DNA of 64,000 nucleotides, taken from the NCBI RefSeq assembly GCF_018271975.1, contig NZ_JAGUCN010000002.1, positions 62,001-126,000 of the forward strand. The letters are read 5' to 3'. The notes under the pieces were generated by a model that worked only from the letters and a program-made list of their open reading frames with translations, did no database searches and had not been told where the DNA came from. The first letter of the stretch is position 1. Every line of letters starts with the position of its first letter. The position numbers were made by a program, and so were the translations under genes. This document shows positions 8,821 to 18,396 of this stretch, in pieces. The DNA is from Carboxylicivirga mesophila (GTDB lineage Bacteria; Bacteroidota; Bacteroidia; Bacteroidales; Marinilabiliaceae).

Positions 8821-10053
8821 ATGACGTTACTATACAATATTGGCATCGGTGCTTATTCAATTGCTCTGAAGTTGCTGGCTTCATTTAATGTAAAAGCTAA
8901 GTTGCTACAAGAAGGGCGAAAGGAAACACAGCGCAGATTAAAAGAATTGCGGCTGGAAGGTAAGGTTGTGTGGATTCATGCTGCCAGTTTGGGAGAGTTT
9001 GAGCAAGGTCGTCCAATAATTGAGAAGATTAAAGAGCAGCATCCCGATTATAAGGTAGTCCTTACCTTCTTTTCTCCATCGGGTTATGAGGTGCGTAAAA
9101 ATTTTGATTTGGCCGATCATGTTTTGTATCTGCCGGCAGACACAAGGCGTAATGCCAAGGCGTTTATTCAAGCTGTCAACCCCGAAAAAGTCTTTTTCAT
9201 AAAGTATGAATTCTGGCATCACTTTTTGCGTGAGCTGGCAAAGTGCCGTGTGCCCGTATATGGAGTGTCCATGATATTTAGAAAAGAGCAGACCTTTTTT
9301 AAGTCATATGGTGGTTGGTTTCGTAATATGCTGAAGACTTTTGATAAGTTATATGTGCAGGATGAAATGTCTGGCAATTTATTAGCCGGTATCGGAATTA
9401 ACAACTATTCGGTAGCAGGCGATACGCGTTTTGATCGCGTACGCACCATTGCCGGGGAGTCGAAGGATTTCGAATTGATTGAGCGATTCGTGGCATCGAG
9501 TCAGAAAGTAATTGTGGCTGGTAGTACATGGGCACCTGATGAAGATGTCTTAATTAATTACATCCAAAAAGTAAATAACGGAGTTAAGCTGATTATTGCA
9601 CCTCATGAAATTCACAGGGAACATATCAAGCAGATAGAGGACAAACTGAATGTGCCATTCTTTCGTTATACCGAAGGGGCAACAGAGCCCGATAAAGCTC
9701 GTGTATTGATTGTCGATACGATTGGTATGCTATCGTCTATCTACAAATACGGACAGGTAGCTTATATTGGCGGTGGATTTGGTGTGGGAATTCATAACAC
9801 CTTGGAAGCTGCTACTTATGGCATGTCTGTGCTTTTTGGGCCGAATTACAGGAAGTTTAAGGAGGCACGCGATTTGATTGAGTGTAAGGGCGGTTTTTCT
9901 GTAAAAGATGCCAATGAGTTTAACCGGCAAATGGAAAGCTTATGGGATGAGCCTGACACTTTAAAAGCGATGTCTGCTAATGCACGTCAATATGTAGATA
10001 GTATGTGTGGAGCCACCAGCTTGATTATGGCCGAGCTATTTGACAAGGATTGA
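8821..10053 (+). CDS. waaA: 3-deoxy-D-manno-octulosonic acid (Kdo) transferase
   Basis: The 410-residue GT30-type glycosyltransferase has an N-terminal hydrophobic segment, the family motif WIHAASLGEFEQG (with the conserved Glu of the active site) and the nucleotide-binding part VAGSTWAPDED, APHEIHREH and YIGGGFGVGIHNTLEAA in the C-terminal half. It transfers Kdo from CMP-Kdo to the lipid A precursor on the inner leaflet of the inner membrane. The length is normal for the family. Whether it adds one or two Kdo residues cannot be read from the sequence. Confidence 0.95.
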   Translation: MTLLYNIGIGAYSIALKLLASFNVKAKLLQEGRKETQRRLKELRLEGKVVWIHAASLGEFEQGRPIIEKIKEQHPDYKVVLTFFSPSGYEVRKNFDLADHVLYLPADTRRNAKAFIQAVNPEKVFFIKYEFWHHFLRELAKCRVPVYGVSMIFRKEQTFFKSYGGWFRNMLKTFDKLYVQDEMSGNLLAGIGINNYSVAGDTRFDRVRTIAGESKDFELIERFVASSQKVIVAGSTWAPDEDVLINYIQKVNNGVKLIIAPHEIHREHIKQIEDKLNVPFFRYTEGATEPDKARVLIVDTIGMLSSIYKYGQVAYIGGGFGVGIHNTLEAATYGMSVLFGPNYRKFKEARDLIECKGGFSVKDANEFNRQMESLWDEPDTLKAMSANARQYVDSMCGATSLIMAELFDKD

Positions 10054-10076
10054 TGCTAAAAATTTTTAAATAGAGA

Positions 10077-10107
10077 AGCTGAAGAACGATGTTTTTCAGC
10101 TTTTTTT
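10077..10107 (+). terminator. Rho-independent terminator after waaA
   Basis: AGCTGAAGAAC pairs with TTTTTCAGCT around a GATG loop and is followed by seven T. Confidence 0.8.
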
Positions 10108-10487
10108 ATTTGTATTTAATAGTGTGTTAATAAAATTCCAAAAAATGGAATTTATGTATGGCAATCAGATTTTTTATTGCTGCATATGCAGCTGCAATAG
10201 CGTTATACTTATAGTAATTTCAGTCCTTTTGAAAGTTACAATAGCTAATAGGAAAATTCCTTCTTGTGTTAATAAAAATATCAAAATGGAAAACTTTTGC
10301 AAGGGTGGTAAAGTGTTAAAGTGATGAAAAACAGTATTTAGGCAAAAAGTTTTGGATAACTTTAGTCGGGTGTTGAAAACTATTGTTTGCTCAAAGTATC
10401 AACCTTTGCTAACTTGCAATCACGTAAAAAGGGAATCAAAAAAATACTAAATACCATTTTATCAACACCTTAAATTTTTGTGAGCAA
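10108..10487. other. Long intergenic leader ahead of nrdJ
   Basis: The stretch is AT-rich and I see no convincing gene in it. A 66-codon open frame (10124-10324) has no family features. I looked for a cobalamin riboswitch core ahead of this B12-dependent enzyme and did not find one by eye. Confidence 0.5.
10386..10416 (+). promoter_or_regulatory. Candidate Bacteroidota promoter for nrdJ
   Basis: TTTG at 10386-10389, a 20-base spacer, then TAACTTG at 10410-10416. Spacing fits the Bacteroidota -33/-7 pattern; the -7 element departs from TAnnTTTG by one base. Confidence 0.45.
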
Positions 10488-13043
10488 ATGGCTGTTAAAG
10501 AAATCGACCTAAAAACTAAAAATGTGAGTAAAACTTATACCTATGATGAAGCATTTAATGCTTCGCTTGAATATTTTCAAGGAGATGAGTTGGCTGCGCG
10601 TGTATGGGTAAATAAATATGCCCTTAAAGATTCGGATGGTAATATTTATGAGTCTAATCCGGATGAAATGCATTGGCGTTTGGCCCGTGAGATTGCACGA
10701 GTAGAGGAGAAGTATGCCAATCCTATGACGGTAACCAAGCTTTATGATCTGTTGAAGAACTTCAAATACATTGTACCGCAGGGTGGGCCCATGTCAGGTA
10801 TTGGTAATACCTATCAAATTGCTTCATTATCCAATTGTTTTGTAATAGGTGATGATGGCCCGTCTGATTCATACGGTGGTATCATGAAGGTTGATCAGGA
10901 GCAGGTACAACTGATGAAGCGTCGTGGTGGCGTTGGTCATGATTTGTCTCACATTCGCCCTAAAGGATCACCTGTTAAAAACTCGGCATTGACATCAACC
11001 GGTATTGTGCCTTTTATGGAGCGTTTTAGCAATTCAACGCGCGAAGTGGCGCAGGATGGTCGCAGAGGAGCTTTAATGCTTAGCGTGTCTATTAAACACC
11101 CCGATTCGGAGTCGTTTATTGATGCAAAAATGGAGCAGGGCAAAGTGACTGGAGCCAATGTATCGGTAAAGATTGATGATGAGTTTATGCAGGCTGTGGT
11201 TGATGGTGAGAAATACACACAAAGCTATCCGGTAGGTGCGAAAGAACCTAAATATACGAAAGACATTGACGCAGCTGCATTGTGGTCGAAGATTGTTCAT
11301 AATGCCTGGAAATCGGCTGAGCCGGGTATTCTTTTCTGGGATACCATCATTAAAGAATCGGTGCCTGATTGCTATGCCGATTTAGGCTACAGAACGGTTT
11401 CTACCAATCCTTGTGGTGAAATTCCATTGTGTCCATATGATAGTTGTCGATTAATTGCACTAAACCTGTATTCATACGTTGAAAACCCATTCACGCCAAA
11501 GGCCAAGTTCAACTTTAAGTTGTTCCGTGAGCATGTAGGTTATGCACAACGCATCATGGATGACATCATCGACCTTGAATTAGAGAAGATTGACGGCATC
11601 CTGGAAAAGGTCATTGCCGACCCAGAGAGTGATACAGTTAAGCGTGTTGAGCGTGAGTTGTGGGAGAATATCCGTAAAAAAGCTGAAGAAGGACGACGGA
11701 CTGGTGTAGGTATCACTGCCGAAGGCGATATGTTAGCAGCGCTTAACTTGCAATATGGGAGCGATGTAGCTGTTGATTTCTCTATTGAGGTGCATAAGAA
11801 CCTGGCTTTGGCTGCTTATGGTTCTTCTGTTGAACTGGCTAAAGAGCGTGGCGCATTCCCAATTTTTGATGCAGCTAAGGAAGCTAACAATCCATTTATC
11901 AATCGTCTGTTTGAAGCCGACCCTAAGCTGGCTGAAAAGATGAAGAAATATGGTCGCCGTAATATTGCAGCATTAACCATTGCGCCAACGGGTACCACCA
12001 GTCTCATGACACAAACCACTTCGGGTATTGAGCCGGTATTCCTGCCAGTCTATAAGCGACGTCGTAAGGTGAATCCAAATGATCCTGAAACGCGTGTTGA
12101 CTTTGTGGATGAGGTTGGAGACAGCTGGGAAGAATACACCGTGTTTCATCATAAGTTTGTGACTTGGATGGAAGCCAATGGCTATGCAACAGCCAAAAAC
12201 TACACCCAGGAAGAGTTGGATGAGCTGGTAGCCAAGTCACCTTATTATGGGGCTACTTCCAATGATGTGGATTGGGTGAGCAAAGTACGCATGCAGGGAG
12301 GTGTTCAAAAGTGGGTAGATCACTCCATCAGTGTGACCATCAACCTGCCAAATGATGTATCGGAGGAATTGGTTGGTAAGCTTTATGTTGAAGCATGGAA
12401 GAGCGGCTGTAAAGGCGTAACTGTTTATCGTGATGGTAGTCGTGCTGGAGTATTGGTGGCCAATGATAAAAAGGATGAGGACAAGACCACCGGATTTCCT
12501 AAAAAGCGTCCGGATGAGTTGGATGCTGATGTGGTGCGTTTCCAGAATAACAAAGAAAAGTGGATTGCTTTTGTTGGTTTAATTGATGGTAAGCCATACG
12601 AGATATTTACCGGTTTGTCAGATGATGAGGATGGTATTTTATTGCCAAAATCTGTACTTACAGGAAAAATCATCAAGAACCGTGAGGAGGATGGTACATC
12701 ACGTTATGATTTCCAATTTACCAATAAGCGAGGCTACAAAACCACCATTGAAGGACTATCGCACAAATTTGATAAGGAGTTCTGGAACTATGCCAAGCTA
12801 ATATCAGGCGTATTACGTCACCAAATGCCTATTGAAGGTGTGATTGAATTGGTGGCTGGCTTGCAGCTCGACAGTGAATCAATCAATACCTGGAAGAATG
12901 GTGTTGAGAGAGCACTTAAAAAGTACATTCCTAATGGCACAAAAGCCAAGAAAGGAAAGTGTGAAAACTGTGGTTCTGATGAATTAATCTACCAGGAAGG
13001 GTGTTTGATTTGTAAGAGCTGTGGTTCATCGAAATGTGGTTAA
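10488..13043 (+). CDS. nrdJ: Adenosylcobalamin-dependent (class II) ribonucleotide reductase
   Basis: The 851-residue protein is a vitamin B12-dependent ribonucleotide reductase. It contains the catalytic-barrel motifs SNCFVIGDDGPSDSYGG, RRGGVGHDLSHIRPKG, STNPCGEIPL (active-site Cys and Glu) and APTGTTSLM, plus a C-terminal four-Cys zinc-ribbon-like tail (CENCG ... CKSCGSSKCG) that carries the redox cysteines which re-reduce the active site. It makes deoxyribonucleotides in an oxygen-independent way. No small subunit gene is adjacent, as expected for class II. Start and length are typical of the long NrdJ form. Confidence 0.95.
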   Translation: MAVKEIDLKTKNVSKTYTYDEAFNASLEYFQGDELAARVWVNKYALKDSDGNIYESNPDEMHWRLAREIARVEEKYANPMTVTKLYDLLKNFKYIVPQGGPMSGIGNTYQIASLSNCFVIGDDGPSDSYGGIMKVDQEQVQLMKRRGGVGHDLSHIRPKGSPVKNSALTSTGIVPFMERFSNSTREVAQDGRRGALMLSVSIKHPDSESFIDAKMEQGKVTGANVSVKIDDEFMQAVVDGEKYTQSYPVGAKEPKYTKDIDAAALWSKIVHNAWKSAEPGILFWDTIIKESVPDCYADLGYRTVSTNPCGEIPLCPYDSCRLIALNLYSYVENPFTPKAKFNFKLFREHVGYAQRIMDDIIDLELEKIDGILEKVIADPESDTVKRVERELWENIRKKAEEGRRTGVGITAEGDMLAALNLQYGSDVAVDFSIEVHKNLALAAYGSSVELAKERGAFPIFDAAKEANNPFINRLFEADPKLAEKMKKYGRRNIAALTIAPTGTTSLMTQTTSGIEPVFLPVYKRRRKVNPNDPETRVDFVDEVGDSWEEYTVFHHKFVTWMEANGYATAKNYTQEELDELVAKSPYYGATSNDVDWVSKVRMQGGVQKWVDHSISVTINLPNDVSEELVGKLYVEAWKSGCKGVTVYRDGSRAGVLVANDKKDEDKTTGFPKKRPDELDADVVRFQNNKEKWIAFVGLIDGKPYEIFTGLSDDEDGILLPKSVLTGKIIKNREEDGTSRYDFQFTNKRGYKTTIEGLSHKFDKEFWNYAKLISGVLRHQMPIEGVIELVAGLQLDSESINTWKNGVERALKKYIPNGTKAKKGKCENCGSDELIYQEGCLICKSCGSSKCG

Positions 13044-13068
13044 TATCTGCCAAATAAGTAACCTGAAA

Positions 13069-13105
13069 GAAAAAGAGACATCCGTTAAGATGTCTCTTTT
13101 CTTTT
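13069..13105. terminator. Bidirectional terminator between nrdJ and porX
   Basis: A perfect 12-bp stem, AAAAGAGACATC with GATGTCTCTTTT around a 6-base loop. A-rich left and T-rich right flanks serve both converging genes. Confidence 0.85.
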
Positions 13106-13110
13106 GGTAT

Positions 13111-14670
13111 TTAATTGCCTCTTCCACGCAGGGTGATGCATGGAATAATCATTTCTTCAAGTGATATGCCACCGTGCTGAAATGTATCGCGGTAATAGCT
13201 TACATAGTGGTTGTAATTGTTGGGATAGGCAAAAAAATCATTGTTGCAGGCAAAAATATAGGCTGTTGACACATTATACCTTGGCAGTGATGCTTCACCT
13301 GGTTTTAATACTTCATATACCTCCTTTGACTTGTAAGAAAGATTTTTACCTTGCTTATACCGCAGGTTGGTATTCACATTTCTGTCACCAACTACCTTAA
13401 CCGGATGTTGTGCGCGAGTGGTGCCATGGTCGGTGGTAATCACCACTTTAATATCTTCATCTTTCAACTTTAGTAGTAATTCTCTTAGTGCCGAGTGCTT
13501 ATACCACGACTGAGTCAGGGAGCGGTAGGCTGCTTCGTCGGGGGCCAGCTCTTTAATCATCTTTACTTCAGTGCGGGCATGCGACAGCATATCTACAAAA
13601 TTAAATACAACAGCGTTCAAGTCGTTTGGTAACAAACTGTGTAGTTCCTCCAATAGGTTTTTACCAGCCTCACTATCAGAAATCTTGCGGTAGGCGTAAC
13701 TGTGTTTGAGGCGAAAGCGCTCCAGAAGTGTGCCCAATAGTTCCGCTTCATATTTATTTTTGCCTTCATCGCTGTCATCATCCACCCAGAATTGAGGGTA
13801 TAGTTCTTTTATTTGTGCTGGCAGCAAGCCTGAGAATACTGAATTGCGGGCGTATTGTGTGGCTGTTGGTAAAATACTGAAATACGGGCACTCATCTTCA
13901 ATAACAAAGTCTTCCACAATGGTTTTCTTCAATACTTCCCACTGGTCGTACCTAAAGTTATCTATTACAATGAAAAATACTTTTTGTCCATCGTTGAGTA
14001 ATGGGAGGACTTTGCTCTTAATGAGGCTGTTCGACATCAGAGGTGCCTCTTCAGGTTTCTTCAGCCACGCAAGGTAATTGCGCTTAACAAACTTGGTAAA
14101 GGTTTGAGTTGCTTCATTTTTCTGCATGCTCAGCACCTCATCCATTGTGCCGTCTCCGTGTTCCAGTTCCAGTTCCCAGTATATCAACTTTCGGTATACA
14201 TCCACCCAGTCGGTATGGGTAAATGAATCGTTTATCTTCAGTGCTATTTGTCCGAATTGCGACTGATAGCCCGACGTAGTTGTTTTGGTGACTAATTCCT
14301 TTTTGTCAAGGTGTTTTTTAATGGATAATAATATTTGTCGCGGATTAACAGGCTTAATCAGGTAGTCGGCAATCTGATTCCCGATGGCCTGATCCATAAT
14401 ATCCTCCTCTTCACTCTTGGTGATCATGATAACAGGCACTTCAGACCGGAATTCTTTCAGTTGTGTTAATGTCTCCAGTCCAGATAACCCGGGCATATTC
14501 TCATCCAGGAAAATCAAATCGTAGAATGTGGCTTTGACCATTTCCAGGGCATCATGCCCATTAGTGGCAGTATCAATCTCATAACCTTTTTCCTTGAGAA
14601 AAAGTATGTGAGCCCTCAGGTGTTCTATTTCGTCGTCCACCCAAAGGATATTTATCTTATTATCTGTCAT
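13111..14670 (-). CDS. porX: PorX: response regulator with PglZ phosphodiesterase domain, T9SS regulator
   Basis: The 519-residue protein has an N-terminal CheY-like receiver (about residues 7-122; phosphoacceptor Asp56 in LIFLDENMPG, conserved Thr and Lys in MITKSEEE and DYLIKPVNP). A helical linker and a C-terminal PglZ / alkaline-phosphatase-like domain follow, with metal-binding blocks FFIVIDNFRYDQW and VITTDHGTTRAQHP. This is the architecture of PorX, which controls T9SS genes with the PorY kinase and SigP in Porphyromonas. The next gene downstream of its promoter side is porW, another T9SS component. No PorY kinase is adjacent. Confidence 0.92.
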   Translation of the reverse strand: MTDNKINILWVDDEIEHLRAHILFLKEKGYEIDTATNGHDALEMVKATFYDLIFLDENMPGLSGLETLTQLKEFRSEVPVIMITKSEEEDIMDQAIGNQIADYLIKPVNPRQILLSIKKHLDKKELVTKTTTSGYQSQFGQIALKINDSFTHTDWVDVYRKLIYWELELEHGDGTMDEVLSMQKNEATQTFTKFVKRNYLAWLKKPEEAPLMSNSLIKSKVLPLLNDGQKVFFIVIDNFRYDQWEVLKKTIVEDFVIEDECPYFSILPTATQYARNSVFSGLLPAQIKELYPQFWVDDDSDEGKNKYEAELLGTLLERFRLKHSYAYRKISDSEAGKNLLEELHSLLPNDLNAVVFNFVDMLSHARTEVKMIKELAPDEAAYRSLTQSWYKHSALRELLLKLKDEDIKVVITTDHGTTRAQHPVKVVGDRNVNTNLRYKQGKNLSYKSKEVYEVLKPGEASLPRYNVSTAYIFACNNDFFAYPNNYNHYVSYYRDTFQHGGISLEEMIIPCITLRGRGN

Positions 14671-14731
14671 AATCAGATTTTAGTCGTCGGTTCATCAAAT
14701 GATTCATCTGCATTATGCAAATACCACACCA

Positions 14732-17700
14732 TTAATAGGTCGATTTAAAGAATGTCTCATACGCATCCGGTTCGCCGGAGGCTTCCAGTTTCTTAAGGTT
14801 ACTTGCAGAAATAGCCCAGATGTAATGCTCTTTTTGCTTAAAATCGCGTGTAAGATACGGGTACTTATCCATACCTTTTATGTAAGTCAGGGCTTCATCA
14901 GCATTGCTGAAGCCATCAATCTGAACCATGCGATAGTCATCTGCAAAATCAATTAACTGTACTTTGTTACTGGTGCCAATGTTATTGCGGGTATATGATG
15001 CGAAGTTTTTATGTACGCGATTAAAATCAAGGCGTGTTTTTCGAATCATTACCACTACCAGGTGACCTTCTGCTTTGGTTTCGTCAAATAAAGACGGTTT
15101 TTCAGGTTGAACAGATGCTTCCTCTTCAGGCTCAGTCACAGTCACAGGTTTTTCAACTTCATCTTTGACTTCTGCAGGAGGTGTAATAACAGTTGCTTCA
15201 GTACCTTCCTTTTGTGCACTGATTACTTCTTCTTCCCGGGTAGTAATTTCAGTTGTTTTGCTGGTTTCAACATTACTGTCACTGCCAATGGTTTCGTTGG
15301 ACGTAATAGAAGTGTCGGATGTCTGTTGTGGCACCACTTGTTCTTCTGCTATTGTGTCTGTCACCTCTGGCTGAACAGTTGGCCGTACCTTATCCAATTC
15401 CCTAGTATCTGCATGTTGCAGGTAGTACTTATCAAAGAATTCGATGTATTCTTTAACCAATCCGGATAGATAAAACTTGCTCGTATTGCTTTCGGATATG
15501 ATAATAACCTCCTTATTTATCTTCTCAAAGCCAAAGAACTGATGGTTTTCCCGCAATCCATAGAAGTAATCCATGGCTTCAACCCGATTGGCAAAACCAC
15601 TGACAACAATAGCTGCAGAACCATCCAGTAATCGCTTTTGCTGAATTTCAAAATCATGCAGCAGGTAGCGTGAGAAGTTGTAGTCGGCCACATAGTAAAT
15701 AGCTTTATTGATATTACCTTCTTTGATGGACATGACAACTAACTCGTATGGCTCATTTTCGATGTATAGATAACCTGCTTGTTCTTCTGTTGTATCCATC
15801 GTGCTATCAGCTTCTGCATGATGCTGACTACCTTGGCCTGGAGCATTGGCAAACAGTGTTCCCTGTACGGGTGTTTTGCCAGCTTCAATGTGTTCCAGTA
15901 AGGCCTGTGCTAAGGCTGCTTCTTCACTTTCTTTGTTATTGTTTATAATAGTGGTGAGGTCCGTTTTAAAAGCCTCTACAGCTCCCTGTTTGCCATATGA
16001 CAAACCGCGAAGCAATAAGTATTTGTTAGTAAGGACGGCTTCGCCCTCAATATCTTCAATAGCCCGGCTGCTATTGGTAATTACGTCGTTGAAGCGGCCA
16101 AACAGGAAGGCTTCATATGTGGCTGCATATGCTTTTGATTCAGCTGCTTTCTTATCCTGAATTTTTTGTAAGAAGTCAGGATCATTTAAGAAAGCCACAA
16201 AGCGGTGGTTCGGAAACTCTTGTTCGATCCTTGATTGGGTAGCTGCCATGCCTCCTTGGTCGCCGTTGAGGCGATAGGCATTATACAGGGCTATAAGTGC
16301 CTCATCACGTGACTCGGCTTGTGGATAGCGGTTTAGTAACTCTTCAAAAGCATCAATGGCTTTCGGGTAATTTTCGAGTCGATCCATAAAAACCAACCCT
16401 TGTTCGAGTAAGGCATCCTCAATCTTCTTGTCTGATATTTGTCGCTTTTCCTTGCTAAGAGGTATATCAGCCAGCAGTTGCTCACGTGTTGGCGCAGCCT
16501 GACTGGTTTCGCCGGCCTGCTGATTCGCCTGGTTGTCACTTTCTTTATTTGCATCAGAGCCTCCTTGCTCAAAAGGATTGTCGGGCATAGCAAACGGATC
16601 GTCTGTTGGTTCGTCAGCTACTTTACTTTTATCTTTTCGTCTCCAGTTATCTTCAAGTTTGCGCTTGCCCCAGCGTTTCTCAAACTCCATTTTGCCCATA
16701 GCCATCGAAGTTTGGTTGTAGAAATACCACTTGCCGGTTTGGCCAAAGTTGTTTGAATTACCCCTGTTTTGGTAAAAGAATGCATCACTCAGACTTTCTT
16801 CTTCCTGTATTTTTCTGAGTTTTTCCTGTTCCGCTTCTTTTTCAGCAATGATATTATCGAGGTAGGCATAAAGCACTGGTTCGCTCATATCGGCCAGGTT
16901 CTGCAGGCTATCCTCACGTTCCACTGTTAGGAGGTGTTCTACTAATCCGCTTAGCCCATAGTGACGTTCCTTCAATTCATCCAGTTTCTCATAGTCCTCG
17001 TTAATGACCGTTAACGCACTGTCGTAGTAAAAATAGGCATTGGCATAGTCCATCCGTTTATAGTATATCTCTCCAGCTTCACGGTATGATAGTCCTTTTT
17101 GATTTGTGTTATCAATACTGGCATTTACTGAGCGCTTAAAGTTAGTCAGCGCTTCTGCTTCATTGTTTTCCTGAAGAGCTACTTTACCAAAGGCATAGTA
17201 GATACGGTCCAGGTAGTCACTGTTCTTCTTATCCTTGCGCAGTTTGTGGAGCTGCTTTTTAACTTCTGCGATATTGGCGTCTTTGTACACAATGGATGCC
17301 TGGTTCACCTTAGCATTGAAAGTCATCTCGTAGTCGGCACTTGCTTTAGCCACATAAGCGAAAGCACTGGCGGCTTCATTGCGCTGGTTGTTCAGCAAAT
17401 ACAATTGCCCCAATATGTAGGAGTAGCGCAGGCGTTTGTGTTTGTTTGATTCGTCGTTAACAGCATTTTGCAAGTATTGGATTGCCTCAATGGATTTTCC
17501 CTGCACAAGCAGCAGGTTGGCGTATACGGCCATATAATCAGGGTATAATTCAAGTGGAGCATTGCCACCTAAATCATAACTTTCAAGGGCTGCCATGGCT
17601 CCAATGTAATCGCCTTTGTCGGTATAAGCACGAGCTTGCCATAACAAGGCCTCATACATAGATTCTGAGTTGGGGAAGTCGCGCACTACCTGCTGCAAGG

Positions 17701-18148
17701 TGCGGATGGCCAGCAGTTGTTCATGTTTATATACCTGAGCCTTACCGATAAGGACATAGGCATCATCCACCCAGGCATTAAATTCCTTTTTGCTGTAAAA
17801 TTCAGCGGCATATGCATTGTTTCTCGACCGTTTTTTAGGCTTGGCCGTAATCGAATGTTTCTTTATGAGTTTCTGTCCTTTTTCAATGGCCCGATCCATA
17901 TCACCAGTGGCTACAGTGGCTGCATCAGGATCCGATGATTCAAATACTGGTAAAATATTGGAGTAGTCATTCTGGTAAGCCTCAATTATGGCCTTGTCAC
18001 CATTTTTAAAAGCTTCTCTGCCGTTGTAATAAACATTGTAATAGGCAGTCAGGTTGTGATAGTTGCGGCTTACCCAGGTGTTTTTTTTTGTGCTGCAGCT
18101 CCAAACTAAAAGCAGGGTAAGTATAATGCTGATTTTTCTAAGAATCAT
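14732..18148 (-). CDS. porW: PorW/SprE: TPR-containing T9SS lipoprotein
   Basis: The 1138-residue protein has a lipoprotein signal (VWSC, Cys18) followed by the conserved opening CSTKKNTWVSRNYHNLTAYY and KHSITAKPKKRS that characterises PorW/SprE. A long series of tetratricopeptide-type helical hairpins follows (through about residue 700), then a Pro/Glu/Thr-rich, low-complexity linker (about residues 925-1025) and a C-terminal repeat domain. PorW/SprE is a periplasm-facing lipoprotein that links the T9SS motor/ring to the SprA translocon. Its neighbour on the same strand is porX, 61 bases downstream, so the pair may be co-expressed. Size agrees with known SprE proteins. Confidence 0.9.
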   Translation of the reverse strand: MILRKISIILTLLLVWSCSTKKNTWVSRNYHNLTAYYNVYYNGREAFKNGDKAIIEAYQNDYSNILPVFESSDPDAATVATGDMDRAIEKGQKLIKKHSITAKPKKRSRNNAYAAEFYSKKEFNAWVDDAYVLIGKAQVYKHEQLLAIRTLQQVVRDFPNSESMYEALLWQARAYTDKGDYIGAMAALESYDLGGNAPLELYPDYMAVYANLLLVQGKSIEAIQYLQNAVNDESNKHKRLRYSYILGQLYLLNNQRNEAASAFAYVAKASADYEMTFNAKVNQASIVYKDANIAEVKKQLHKLRKDKKNSDYLDRIYYAFGKVALQENNEAEALTNFKRSVNASIDNTNQKGLSYREAGEIYYKRMDYANAYFYYDSALTVINEDYEKLDELKERHYGLSGLVEHLLTVEREDSLQNLADMSEPVLYAYLDNIIAEKEAEQEKLRKIQEEESLSDAFFYQNRGNSNNFGQTGKWYFYNQTSMAMGKMEFEKRWGKRKLEDNWRRKDKSKVADEPTDDPFAMPDNPFEQGGSDANKESDNQANQQAGETSQAAPTREQLLADIPLSKEKRQISDKKIEDALLEQGLVFMDRLENYPKAIDAFEELLNRYPQAESRDEALIALYNAYRLNGDQGGMAATQSRIEQEFPNHRFVAFLNDPDFLQKIQDKKAAESKAYAATYEAFLFGRFNDVITNSSRAIEDIEGEAVLTNKYLLLRGLSYGKQGAVEAFKTDLTTIINNNKESEEAALAQALLEHIEAGKTPVQGTLFANAPGQGSQHHAEADSTMDTTEEQAGYLYIENEPYELVVMSIKEGNINKAIYYVADYNFSRYLLHDFEIQQKRLLDGSAAIVVSGFANRVEAMDYFYGLRENHQFFGFEKINKEVIIISESNTSKFYLSGLVKEYIEFFDKYYLQHADTRELDKVRPTVQPEVTDTIAEEQVVPQQTSDTSITSNETIGSDSNVETSKTTEITTREEEVISAQKEGTEATVITPPAEVKDEVEKPVTVTEPEEEASVQPEKPSLFDETKAEGHLVVVMIRKTRLDFNRVHKNFASYTRNNIGTSNKVQLIDFADDYRMVQIDGFSNADEALTYIKGMDKYPYLTRDFKQKEHYIWAISASNLKKLEASGEPDAYETFFKSTY

Positions 18149-18396
18149 GAATTCTCTTTTCGACTTTAGGTATTACTAAGACCTTAAGTATGGTTATAAA
18201 CAACCTTGTTAAGGTCTTTATATTCAAAAATAATAGCTTTTGTTTAAGTAATAGCTTTTTAACTAACTAAACTCGTATTTGACAAAAATATTTCATTAAT
18301 CGTCAAAAATAGCCATGTAGAGCAAAAACAATTTTTAAATTTACCAATTATCGGCTCAGGCCACTCTTGGTGAGGATGTGTAGATTTAGCTAAATT

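Noticed and set aside
10124-10324. 66-codon plus-strand open frame upstream of nrdJ
   Set aside because: No recognisable motif, low-complexity hydrophobic start, and it sits in promoter-rich intergenic DNA.
10108-10487. Cobalamin riboswitch ahead of nrdJ
   Set aside because: I found no B12-box core or supporting helices by eye; a covariance-model search would settle it.
15107-15469. 120-codon plus-strand open frame
   Set aside because: It is antisense to the low-complexity linker of porW, which explains its length.
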